Below are positions 7,464-15,167 of a stretch of DNA of 64,000 bases, one piece after another. The position numbers and the translations under genes were made by a program. The stretch lies in NCBI GenBank assembly GCA_038258215.1, contig JBBSQC010000010.1:1-64000 (forward strand), written 5' to 3'. This DNA is from Fodinibacter sp038258215 (lineage in GTDB: Bacteria > Actinomycetota > Actinomycetes > Actinomycetales > Dermatophilaceae). The notes below the pieces were generated by a model. That model had not been told where the DNA came from. It ran no database searches and was given only the letters and a program-made list of their open reading frames with translations. Each line of letters starts with the position of its first letter. The first letter of the stretch is position 1.

Positions 7464-9022
7464 GTGCCGATGGGGCGAGCACCCCGGACCTGGCCTTCGG
7501 CCAGACGTGGCCGGGACTGGACGCATTCGGGGTGCTGGCCCGGGACCGTCGCGTCATCCCGGTGGTGCGCCGGCTCATGGGCGACGCCGAGACCCCCGTA
7601 GGGGTCTACCGCAAGCTGGCGGGCGACCGCCCCGGCACCTTCCTCCTGGAGTCCGCCGAGCACGGCGGGGTCTGGTCGCGCTGGTCGATCGTCGGTGCGG
7701 GGAGCCGCGCCACGCTCACCGAGAAGGACGGGATGGCCCACTGGATCGGCGAGCCGCCGGTCGGCGTGCCGACGTCCGGGTCGGCGACCGAGGCGCTCAG
7801 AGGAACCATGGAGGCCCTCGCCACCGCGCCGATCGCGGGGCTCCCACCCCTCACCGGCGGGATGGTGGGCGCCATCACCTACGACGCGGTGCGTCGTTGG
7901 GAGCGGGTGCCCGACACCACGCCCGACGAGCTGGGACTCCCCGAGCTCGCCCTCATGCTCGCCACCGACCTCGCGGTCCTCGACCACAGCGACGGGTCGA
8001 TCCTCCTCGTCGCCAATGCTGTCAACTACGACGCCACGGACGATCGGGTGGAACAGGCCTGGGCCGATGCCGTCGGCCGCCTCGATGCGATGACGCGCGC
8101 GCTGGCCGCACCCGCGGAGAGCACCGTGGCCGTGGTCGACGCGGAGGCCGTGGACCGGGCCATGGACCGGGTGCGGAGCAACACCACGCAGGCTCGCTAC
8201 GAAGAGGTCGTCGAGCTCGCGAAGGAGGACATCCGCGCCGGCGAGGTCTTCCAGGTCGTTCTCTCCCAACGGTTCTCCCTGGACTGTGCTGCCGACCCGC
8301 TCGAGGTCTACCGCGCCCTGCGCGCGTCCAACCCCAGCCCCTACATGTACCTCTTCCGGTTTCCGGCCCCCGACGGGTCGACCTACTCGGTGGTGGGCAG
8401 CTCACCCGAGGCCTTGGTGCGCGTGACGGGGGACCGCGCCATCACCCATCCCATCGCCGGGTCGAGGCCCCGGGGCAAGTCCCCCGAGGACGACGTTCGT
8501 CTCGCAGAGGAGCTGTTGGCCGACCCCAAGGAACGCTCGGAGCACGTGATGCTCGTGGACCTCGGGCGCAACGACCTGCAACGCGTCTGCGCCCCGGGCA
8601 CCGTCGACGTGGTCGAGTTCATGGACGTGCGCCGCTACAGCCACGTCATGCACATCGAGTCGACCGTCATCGGCGAGACCCGCGCCGGGGCCAGCGCCTT
8701 CGACGCCCTCGTGGCGACCTTCCCCGCCGGCACCCTCTCGGGAGCCCCCAAGCCACGCGCCCTCGCCCTCATCGAGCACTACGAGCCCTCCCGTCGCGGC
8801 GTCTACGGTGGGGTGGTGGGCTACCTCGACTTCCACGGTGACCTCGACATGGCCATCGCCATCCGCACCGCTGTCATCCGCGACGGCGTGGCCCACGTGC
8901 AGGCCGGAGCCGGCATCGTCGCCGACTCCGTGCCGCGCTCGGAGTTCGAGGAGTGCGTCGCGAAGGCGACGGCGGCCCTTCGCGCCGTGGCCACGGCCGG
9001 TGCGATGCGGACCGTCACGTGA
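7460..9022 (+). CDS. trpE: Anthranilate synthase component I TrpE
   Basis: TrpE converts chorismate to anthranilate with the TrpG glutaminase; trpG is not in the window. The 520-residue protein has the N-terminal feedback-site region FLLESAEHGGVWSRWS. The chorismate-binding domain contains GEVFQVVLSQRF, SPEAL, PIAGSRPRG, DLGRNDLQRV, GTLSGAPKPRALALI and a C-terminal AGAGIVADSVP motif. GTG 7460 overlaps the hisI stop. No leader peptide or attenuator can fit in front of it, so control must act at or before hisI or on the enzyme. Confidence 0.97.
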   Translation: MSADGASTPDLAFGQTWPGLDAFGVLARDRRVIPVVRRLMGDAETPVGVYRKLAGDRPGTFLLESAEHGGVWSRWSIVGAGSRATLTEKDGMAHWIGEPPVGVPTSGSATEALRGTMEALATAPIAGLPPLTGGMVGAITYDAVRRWERVPDTTPDELGLPELALMLATDLAVLDHSDGSILLVANAVNYDATDDRVEQAWADAVGRLDAMTRALAAPAESTVAVVDAEAVDRAMDRVRSNTTQARYEEVVELAKEDIRAGEVFQVVLSQRFSLDCAADPLEVYRALRASNPSPYMYLFRFPAPDGSTYSVVGSSPEALVRVTGDRAITHPIAGSRPRGKSPEDDVRLAEELLADPKERSEHVMLVDLGRNDLQRVCAPGTVDVVEFMDVRRYSHVMHIESTVIGETRAGASAFDALVATFPAGTLSGAPKPRALALIEHYEPSRRGVYGGVVGYLDFHGDLDMAIAIRTAVIRDGVAHVQAGAGIVADSVPRSEFEECVAKATAALRAVATAGAMRTVT

Positions 9023-9621
9023 ACCGCCTGTCGCACAAGGGGTCCGTGGTCGTCCTGGCGCTCCTCGGCTCTGCCGGGCTCCTCGTCACCGGGTTCCGAC
9101 CGTGGGTGAGCGGTGTCGTCGACGACGCCGTGCTCGGTTCGACGGTCACCGCCACGGGGGCCGAGGTGGCCCCCGGGCTGTCGGCCGTCGCCCTGGCGGT
9201 CGCGGCTGCCGCCATCGCGGTCGTTGCCGCGGGTCGGATCGCCAGGGTCGTCGCGGTGCTCGGGTATGCCGCGTGCCTCCTCCTCGCCGCGGTCCTCACC
9301 GTGCGGGTCCTGCTCGACCCGTCCGGGGTCCTCGGGCCGGTGGCGGCCTCGCGGGTCGGGCGCACCGGCTCGGTCGAGACGACCGCTCACCCGACGGTGT
9401 GGCCGTGGCTCGCGCTGGCCTCCGTGGTGGTCTGCGCGGTGGGCCTGCTCGGGGCGCTCGGGGGGCTCCGCCGCTGGGGTGGCCCCTCCGCCCGCTACGA
9501 GGTGCCCAGGGCCGACGACACGCACGTCGCGGGTTCCCGGGGCGAGCGCGTCGGCAGCGACTGGGACGAGCTGTCCGCGGGCCGCGATCCCACCGATGAG
9601 GGTGCCGAGCGGTCGACCTGA
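9019..9621 (+). CDS. Trp-operon-associated membrane protein (TIGR02234 type)
   Basis: A 200-residue protein with four predicted transmembrane helices and a charged C-terminal tail. In Actinobacteria a protein of this shape sits directly after trpE and belongs to the Trp biosynthesis-associated membrane protein family. The pattern GFRPWVSG after helix 1 and TVWPWLALASVVV before helix 4 fits. Its role is unknown. GTG 9019 overlaps the trpE stop (GTGA), which argues for coupled expression. Confidence 0.85.
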   Translation: MNRLSHKGSVVVLALLGSAGLLVTGFRPWVSGVVDDAVLGSTVTATGAEVAPGLSAVALAVAAAAIAVVAAGRIARVVAVLGYAACLLLAAVLTVRVLLDPSGVLGPVAASRVGRTGSVETTAHPTVWPWLALASVVVCAVGLLGALGGLRRWGGPSARYEVPRADDTHVAGSRGERVGSDWDELSAGRDPTDEGAERST

Positions 9622-9675
9622 CACAATCGGGGCAGCACGGGGCCGCGGGGCCTGAGCGTCACGAGAGGTGAGCAG

Positions 9676-9909
9676 ATGAGCGAGCAGGAGCACGAGGACC
9701 ACGGCCACAGCGTCGCGGCGTGGACGACGGTGGGCATCCTCATCGTCGCGTCGGCGATCATGTCGCTGGCCGTCCTCTTCCCCAACGTCTGGCTGTTCAT
9801 CGCGGGTGCCGCCCTCGCCGTCGTCGGGCTGGTCGCAGGCAAGATGCTGTCGATGGCCGGCTACGGTGCGGCGCAGCGCGACACCGCGCTCGACCCGTCC
9901 ATCCACTGA
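9676..9909 (+). CDS. HGxxPAAW-type small membrane protein
   Basis: A 77-residue protein with two transmembrane helices and a hydrophilic, acidic/His-rich N terminus. The motif HGHSVAAW sits immediately before helix 1. It is a variant of the actinobacterial HGxxPAAW signature, with Val for Pro. These proteins are almost always found between trpE and trpC; the function is not known. A strong AGAGGTGAG precedes the ATG. It has its own 54-bp spacer, where a weak -10 (CACAAT) may add transcription. Confidence 0.85.
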   Translation: MSEQEHEDHGHSVAAWTTVGILIVASAIMSLAVLFPNVWLFIAGAALAVVGLVAGKMLSMAGYGAAQRDTALDPSIH

Positions 9910-9922
9910 ACCGGGGACACCG

Positions 9923-10723
9923 GTGACCACGGTGCTGGACGGCATCGTCGCAGGAGTGCGCGAGGACCTGGCGGTCCGCGAGGCACGGCTGAGCCTGGCC
10001 GACCTCGAGGCCGCCGTGGCCGACACTCCTGCGGCCCTCGACGCCGAGTCCCTGCTGCGCCTGCCGGGGCTCTCGCTCATCGCCGAGGTCAAGCGGGCGA
10101 GCCCGAGCAAGGGCGCCCTCTCCGACATCCCCGACCCCGCGGCGCTCGCGGCGGCCTACGCCGCCGGCGGTGCGACCGCGGTCTCCGTCCTCACCGAGGC
10201 ACGGCGCTTCTCGGGGAGCCTGGCGGATCTCGACACCGTGCGGGCATCGGTGGGCGTCCCGGTGCTGCGGAAGGACTTCATGGTGACCGACTACCAGCTG
10301 TGGGAGTCGCGTGCCCACGGCGCCGACATCGTCCTGCTCATCGTGGCCGCCCTCGACGATCCCCAGCTGCGCTCGATGCTGGCCCGCTCCGGCGAGCTCG
10401 GCATGACGGCCCTGGTCGAGGTCCACGACGAGGTCGAGACCCAGCGCGCCGTCGACGCCGGAGCCACGGTCATCGGCGTGAACGCCCGCGACCTGAAGAC
10501 CCTCGAGGTGCGCCCCGACACGTTCTCCCGGCTCCGACCGCTCATCCCGTCGGGGTGCGTGACCGTGGCGGAGTCCGGCATCGCCGGCCCGGCCGACGCG
10601 GCGGCATACGCGCGGCAGGGCGCCGACGCGGTGCTGGTCGGCGAGTCGCTGGTGCGCACGGGCGACCCGCAGGCAGCCGCCGCGGCCATCGTCGGGTCCA
10701 CCGCCGTGGGAGCGCAGGCATGA
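9923..10723 (+). CDS. trpC: Indole-3-glycerol phosphate synthase TrpC
   Basis: TrpC closes the indole ring by decarboxylation and dehydration of CdRP. The 266-residue single-domain barrel shows the catalytic ELIAEVK-like segment IAEVKRASPSKG (Glu55, Lys57), VLRKDFMV, a GVNARDLKT loop, AESGI and GADAVLVGESLV at the phosphate site. There is no fused TrpF; in Actinobacteria PriA usually covers that step. GTG 9923 lies 13 bp after the HGxxPAAW gene, and the stop overlaps the trpB ATG. Confidence 0.97.
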   Translation: MTTVLDGIVAGVREDLAVREARLSLADLEAAVADTPAALDAESLLRLPGLSLIAEVKRASPSKGALSDIPDPAALAAAYAAGGATAVSVLTEARRFSGSLADLDTVRASVGVPVLRKDFMVTDYQLWESRAHGADIVLLIVAALDDPQLRSMLARSGELGMTALVEVHDEVETQRAVDAGATVIGVNARDLKTLEVRPDTFSRLRPLIPSGCVTVAESGIAGPADAAAYARQGADAVLVGESLVRTGDPQAAAAAIVGSTAVGAQA

Positions 10724-11973
10724 CCGCCACCGACGACTCCTCGGAGGGCGCCGAGCACGACCTCGAGCCCCAGCCGCTGCCACGACCCGGGCGCTTCGGC
10801 CCCTTCGGGGGTCGCTACGTCCCCGAGGCGCTGGTCCCCGCGCTCGACCAGCTCGACGAGGCGCGGCAGAAGGCCGCCGTCGACCCGGACTTCCAGGACG
10901 AGCTGGCCGAGCTGCACCGCACCTACACCGGTCGGCCGAGCATCATCACCGAGGTGCCACGTTTCGCGGCCCACTGCGGCGGCGCGCGCGTCGTCCTCAA
11001 GCGCGAGGACCTCAACCACACCGGGTCGCACAAGATCAACAACGTGCTGGCCCAGGCCCTGCTCACCAAGCGCATGGGCAAGACCCGGGTGATCGCCGAG
11101 ACCGGCGCCGGTCAGCACGGCGTTGCCACCGCCACCGCGGCGGCCCTGATGGGCCTGGAGTGCACCGTCTACATGGGCAGGGTCGACACCGAACGGCAGG
11201 CCCTCAACGTCGCCCGCATGCGGATCCTCGGTGCCGAGGTCGTGCCCGTCGACCACGGCAGCGCGACCCTCAAGGACGCGATCAACGAGGCCCTGCGCGA
11301 CTGGGTGACCAACGTCGCGACGACGCACTACGCCATCGGCACCGTCACCGGGCCGCACCCGTTCCCCGAGATGGTCCGAGACTTCCACGCGATCATCGGC
11401 GAGGAGGCCCGAGCCCAGGTGCTGGAGCTGGCCGGGCGGCTTCCCGACGCCGTCATCGCGTGCGTCGGCGGGGGGTCCAACGCGATGGGCATCTTCCACC
11501 GCTTCATCGCCGACGAGGGGGTCCGCCTCATCGGCGTCGAGGCCGGCGGCGAGGGTGTGGAGTCGGGTCGTCACGCGGCCCGGTTCGCCGGCTCGTCGGC
11601 GACCCCCGGTGTGCTCCACGGCGCGATGAGCTACCTCATGCAGGACGGGGACGGGCAGACCGTCGACTCGCACTCGATCTCCGCCGGCCTCGACTACCCG
11701 AGCGTCGGCCCCGAGCACGCGTTCCTGCGGGACAGTGGTCGCGCCGAGTACCGGTACGCCACCGACGACCAGGTGATGGAGGCGTTCTCGCTCCTGTGCC
11801 GCACGGAGGGGATCATCCCGGCCCTCGAGTCCGCGCACGCGCTGGTCGGGACGATGGCTCTCGGCCGCGAGCTGGGGCCGGAGGCCCTCCTGCTCGTGAA
11901 CCTGTCGGGGCGCGGCGACAAGGACATGGAGACTGCGGCCCAGTACTTCGGCCTCATCGAGGGGTCCTCGTGA
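10720..11973 (+). CDS. trpB: Tryptophan synthase beta chain TrpB
   Basis: TrpB condenses indole with serine using PLP. The 417-residue protein has the PLP lysine in HTGSHKINN (Lys105), the substrate loop ETGAGQHGVA, the phosphate-binding GGGSNAMG, and a C-terminal LVNLSGRGDKD. The N-terminal 22 residues before GRFGPFGGRYVPE are a variable extension. ATG 10720 overlaps the trpC stop and GTG of trpA overlaps its stop, so trpCBA is a tightly coupled block that gives the alpha2beta2 synthase. Confidence 0.98.
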   Translation: MTATDDSSEGAEHDLEPQPLPRPGRFGPFGGRYVPEALVPALDQLDEARQKAAVDPDFQDELAELHRTYTGRPSIITEVPRFAAHCGGARVVLKREDLNHTGSHKINNVLAQALLTKRMGKTRVIAETGAGQHGVATATAAALMGLECTVYMGRVDTERQALNVARMRILGAEVVPVDHGSATLKDAINEALRDWVTNVATTHYAIGTVTGPHPFPEMVRDFHAIIGEEARAQVLELAGRLPDAVIACVGGGSNAMGIFHRFIADEGVRLIGVEAGGEGVESGRHAARFAGSSATPGVLHGAMSYLMQDGDGQTVDSHSISAGLDYPSVGPEHAFLRDSGRAEYRYATDDQVMEAFSLLCRTEGIIPALESAHALVGTMALGRELGPEALLLVNLSGRGDKDMETAAQYFGLIEGSS

Positions 11974-12785
11974 GCACGACCACCCTCGGGGTGGCGGAGG
12001 TCCTGTCCGGATGCCGGGCGCAGGGCCGCGCCGCCCTCATCGGCTACCTGCCCGTCGGCTTCCCCACCGTCGAGGGGTCGATCCAGGCGATGCGCGTGCT
12101 CGTCGAGGAGGGCTGCGACATCATCGAGGTCGGCATCCCCTACAGCGACCCGGTCATCGACGGTCCGGTCAACCAGGAGGCGACGGCGGCCGCGCTCGAC
12201 GCGGGCGCGCGCGTCGACGACGTGTTCGACGCCGTCGCCGCGGTCCGTGCGGCCGGCGCCACACCCGTGGTCATGACCTACTGGAACCTCGTCCTGCACC
12301 GGGGAGTGGAGCGCTTCGCCGCCGACCTCGCCGCCGCCGGGGGAGCCGGACTCATCACCCCGGACCTGATCCCCGACGAGGCGCAGGAGTGGCTCACGGC
12401 CAGCGACCGCCACGGCCTCGACCGCATCTTCCTCGTCGCCCCGAGCAGCACCCCGGAGCGACTCGTCACCGTCACCTCGGCCTGCCGCGGCTTCGTCTAC
12501 GCCGCATCGACCATGGGGGTCACCGGCGTGCGCACCAGCGTCGACAGCGATGCCCGAGGGCTCGTCGAGCGGGTCCGGCAGGTCACCGACCTGCCGGTCT
12601 GCATCGGGCTCGGTGTCTCGACCCGGGAGCAGGCTGCGGAGATCGCCCAGTACGCCGACGGCGTCATCGTCGGATCGGCCCTGGTTCGGGCCCTGGGGGG
12701 TCCGGGGGAACTCCCGGACCGCCTCGAGGCGTTGCGCACGTTGACCAAGGACCTCGCACGTGGCGTCAGGGAAGGACGACGGTGA
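11970..12785 (+). CDS. trpA: Tryptophan synthase alpha chain TrpA
   Basis: TrpA splits indole-3-glycerol phosphate and channels indole to TrpB. The 271-residue barrel has both catalytic acids, Glu53 and Asp64, in EVGIPYSDPVIDGP. The flexible loop AASTMGVTGVR and the phosphate site GLGVSTREQA are also visible. GTG 11970 overlaps the trpB stop, and the stop of trpA overlaps the next gene in the same way. Confidence 0.97.
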   Translation: MSTTTLGVAEVLSGCRAQGRAALIGYLPVGFPTVEGSIQAMRVLVEEGCDIIEVGIPYSDPVIDGPVNQEATAAALDAGARVDDVFDAVAAVRAAGATPVVMTYWNLVLHRGVERFAADLAAAGGAGLITPDLIPDEAQEWLTASDRHGLDRIFLVAPSSTPERLVTVTSACRGFVYAASTMGVTGVRTSVDSDARGLVERVRQVTDLPVCIGLGVSTREQAAEIAQYADGVIVGSALVRALGGPGELPDRLEALRTLTKDLARGVREGRR

Positions 12786-13297
12786 GCACCGACATCGAGC
12801 GCGACACCGACGCAGCCGACCCGGCAACGGGTCGCGGCGAGCTCGTCAGGGACGTCGTGGGCCTGCTCGCGCGGCTCTTCCTCGGCATCGTGCTCATCGT
12901 GGCGGGCGCCGCCAAGGTCGGTCGTCCCCTCACCGCGCAGCGGGCCGTCCAAGCCTACGAGATCATGCCGCAGGGACTGGCCGGCACGATCGGTCTCGTC
13001 CTGCCCTTCCTCGAGATCGCCCTCGGGGTGCTCCTCGTGCTGGGTCTGTTCACTCGGATCGCGGCTGCGGTCGGCACCCTGCTCATGGTCGCCTTCATCA
13101 TCGGCATCGCCCAGGCCTGGTCCAGGGGACTGACCATCGACTGCGGCTGCTTCGGCGGCGGCGGGCAGATCGGGGCCAACGAGACGAAGTATCCTCAGGA
13201 GATCGCGCGCGACCTCAGCTTCGCCGCGGCCGGGGCCTGGCTCTGGTGGCGTCCGCGCTCCCTGGCCTCCCTCGACCGCGTGCTCTTCGGACACTGA
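12782..13297 (+). CDS. MauE/DoxX-type redox-associated membrane protein
   Basis: A 171-residue protein with four hydrophobic helices. The pair CGCF (Cys121, Cys123) follows helix 3 and faces the redox side, as in MauE/DoxX proteins that support disulfide formation. RLFLGIVLIVAGAAK at the first helix is typical of the family. It overlaps trpA by 4 bp and is followed 26 bp later by a DsbA-like gene. The pair probably works together as a membrane electron carrier with a thiol oxidase or isomerase; this is inferred from context. Confidence 0.85.
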   Translation: MSTDIERDTDAADPATGRGELVRDVVGLLARLFLGIVLIVAGAAKVGRPLTAQRAVQAYEIMPQGLAGTIGLVLPFLEIALGVLLVLGLFTRIAAAVGTLLMVAFIIGIAQAWSRGLTIDCGCFGGGGQIGANETKYPQEIARDLSFAAAGAWLWWRPRSLASLDRVLFGH

Positions 13298-13323
13298 AAC
13301 TCACCCAAGGAGACTCCTCACCC

Positions 13324-14097
13324 ATGGCCAAGAACTCGACCAAGGCCGCCGCCAGCGCGCGCCAGGCCAAGATCCAGGCCGCCCAGAAGGCCAACCGCGG
13401 CGGGGTCAACAAGATCCTCGTCGCGACCATCGTGGTCATCGTCGCGATCGTCGGCACCGTCGGCGGCGTCATCTGGTCGCAGCAGTCACAGCAGAACGAC
13501 ATCACCGGCGGCGGCAACGCCCTCCCCCAGGGGGTGAGCGAGCTGGGCGCGGGATTCCCGGCCTTCACCGACGTCACCGCGGCTGCGGGGGCCCCCACCG
13601 TCGACGTCTACGAGGACTTCCAGTGCCCGGCGTGCGCCCAGTTCGAGGCGCAGCTCGGAGCCACGGTCACCGACCTCGCCCAGCAGGGAAAGATGAAGCT
13701 CGTCTACCACGTGAAGAACTTCCTGGACGACAACCTGCGCAACGACAGCTCGACCCGAGCCGGCAACGCGGCGTTCTGCGCGGCCGACGCCGGCAAGTTC
13801 CAGGAGTTCCACAACGCGGTCTTCGCCAACCAGCCCGCCGAGGGCACCGGCTACGACGATGCGGCACTCCGGGGCTTCGCCGAGGAGGCGGGGGTGAAGG
13901 GCGAGGCGCTCACCACCTGGCAGGCGTGCGTCGACGCCGGCAAGTACGTCGACTACGTCAACTCGGTGGAGGACCAGAGCTTCAAGGACGGGGTTCGCGG
14001 CACGCCCACCATCCGGATCAACGGCGAGATCGTCGACCTCTCGACGCTCAACACCCCGGAGCTGTTCACCCAGGCCGTCGAGGCGGCCACCACGTGA
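13324..14097 (+). CDS. Membrane-anchored DsbA-like thioredoxin-fold protein
   Basis: A 257-residue protein with a basic cytoplasmic N terminus, one membrane anchor at about residues 30-51, and an extracytoplasmic DsbA-type domain. The active site is CPAC (Cys101-Cys104) in YEDFQCPACAQFE, and the cis-proline loop is RGTPTIRING. This is the usual layout of actinobacterial thiol oxidoreductases that form or reduce disulfides in exported proteins. An AAGGAG lies 11 nt before the ATG. The neighbouring MauE-type protein is a likely partner. Confidence 0.92.
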   Translation: MAKNSTKAAASARQAKIQAAQKANRGGVNKILVATIVVIVAIVGTVGGVIWSQQSQQNDITGGGNALPQGVSELGAGFPAFTDVTAAAGAPTVDVYEDFQCPACAQFEAQLGATVTDLAQQGKMKLVYHVKNFLDDNLRNDSSTRAGNAAFCAADAGKFQEFHNAVFANQPAEGTGYDDAALRGFAEEAGVKGEALTTWQACVDAGKYVDYVNSVEDQSFKDGVRGTPTIRINGEIVDLSTLNTPELFTQAVEAATT

Positions 14098-14122
14098 TCG
14101 GGACGACGGGCCGGGCACGAGC

Positions 14123-15049
14123 GTGACCGCGACGATCCCGAGCCCGACCGTCGGGGTCTACGACCTCGGGCCACTCCCGATCCGGATGTACGCCCTGTGC
14201 ATCCTGCTCGGCATCGTCCTGGCGGTCTGGCTGACCGGGCGCCGTCTCGTGTCGCGCGGCGGCGAGCCGGGGATGGCGGTCGACATCGCCGTGTATGCCG
14301 TGCCGTTCGGCATCGTGGGGGGCCGGCTCTACCACGTGATCACCACCCCGGAGCCGTACTGGGGCGAGGGCGGCCACCCGCTGAACGCGTTGAAGATCTG
14401 GCAGGGCGGCCTCGGTATCTGGGGCGCCGTCGCCCTGGGGGCCGTGGGGGCATGGATCGGCTGCCGCCGCTCGGGAATCTCCCTCCTCGACTTCGGCGAC
14501 GCCGCTGCCCCCGGAATCGCCTTCGCCCACGCCATCGGTCGGGTGGGCAACTGGTTCAACAACGAGCTCTACGGCGGGCCGACCGACCGACCGTGGGGCC
14601 TGGAGATCCACCAGTGGGACCAGTCGGCCGGGCGGGCCGTGGTCGACTCGGCGGGCCACCCCGTCGTGCTGGGCGTCTTCCAGCCGACCTTCCTCTACGA
14701 GGCGATCTTCCTCGTCTTCCTGGGGTCCCTGCTCCTCGTGGTCGACGCGCGCCGCGACCTGGTGCCCGGCCAGATCCTGGGGCTCTACGTCGCCGGCTAC
14801 CCGGTCGGTCGGATCGTCATCGAGAAGATGCGCACCGACCAGGCGGAGCTGATCTTCGGGCAGCGGCTCAACGTGTGGACGAGCATCATCGTCTTCTGTT
14901 TCGGGCTGTGGATCCTCTGGTACACCCGGCGGCGTGCCCGGCGGGCCGGGGCCCCCGAGGACCCGGCCCCGGGAGCGGACGAGCAGGCCGGGGCCGGTGG
15001 CGACTCGGCAGCGACGGACGCCACGACCTCGTCCCACGATGCGGGATAG
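14123..15049 (+). CDS. lgt: Prolipoprotein diacylglyceryl transferase Lgt
   Basis: Lgt adds diacylglycerol from phosphatidylglycerol to the lipobox cysteine of prolipoproteins. The 308-residue protein has about seven transmembrane helices and the Lgt signature GRVGNWFNNELYGGP, with the preceding HAI and a later QPTFLYEAIF. The last 40 residues are a charged, Ala-rich tail not needed for catalysis. At least two lipoprotein substrates are encoded in the window (the liv binding protein and the Rieske protein). Confidence 0.97.
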   Translation: MTATIPSPTVGVYDLGPLPIRMYALCILLGIVLAVWLTGRRLVSRGGEPGMAVDIAVYAVPFGIVGGRLYHVITTPEPYWGEGGHPLNALKIWQGGLGIWGAVALGAVGAWIGCRRSGISLLDFGDAAAPGIAFAHAIGRVGNWFNNELYGGPTDRPWGLEIHQWDQSAGRAVVDSAGHPVVLGVFQPTFLYEAIFLVFLGSLLLVVDARRDLVPGQILGLYVAGYPVGRIVIEKMRTDQAELIFGQRLNVWTSIIVFCFGLWILWYTRRRARRAGAPEDPAPGADEQAGAGGDSAATDATTSSHDAG

Positions 15050-15084
15050 CGGCGTTCGGATGGCAAGACGCGAAGGTCGGGAGA

Positions 15085-15090
15085 TAGCAT
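15085..15090 (+). promoter_or_regulatory. Probable gltB -10 hexamer TAGCAT
   Basis: TAGCAT lies about 80 nt before gltB in the only spacer between lgt and gltB. It would give a transcript with a leader of about 70 nt. I see no convincing -35. Confidence 0.35.
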
Positions 15091-15167
15091 TCCCGCACGT
15101 GGCCACCGCCGTCCGCGACTGACCTTGCCGTGCCCGGCCCCCTGAGGCCGACGACCCCCAGAGGACG

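Noticed and set aside
7440..7470. Trp leader peptide or attenuator before trpE
   Set aside because: trpE overlaps hisI by 4 bp, leaving no leader.
15050..15167. Riboswitch or small RNA upstream of gltB
   Set aside because: No recognisable aptamer or stable fold by eye; only a -10-like TAGCAT and a weak Shine-Dalgarno.
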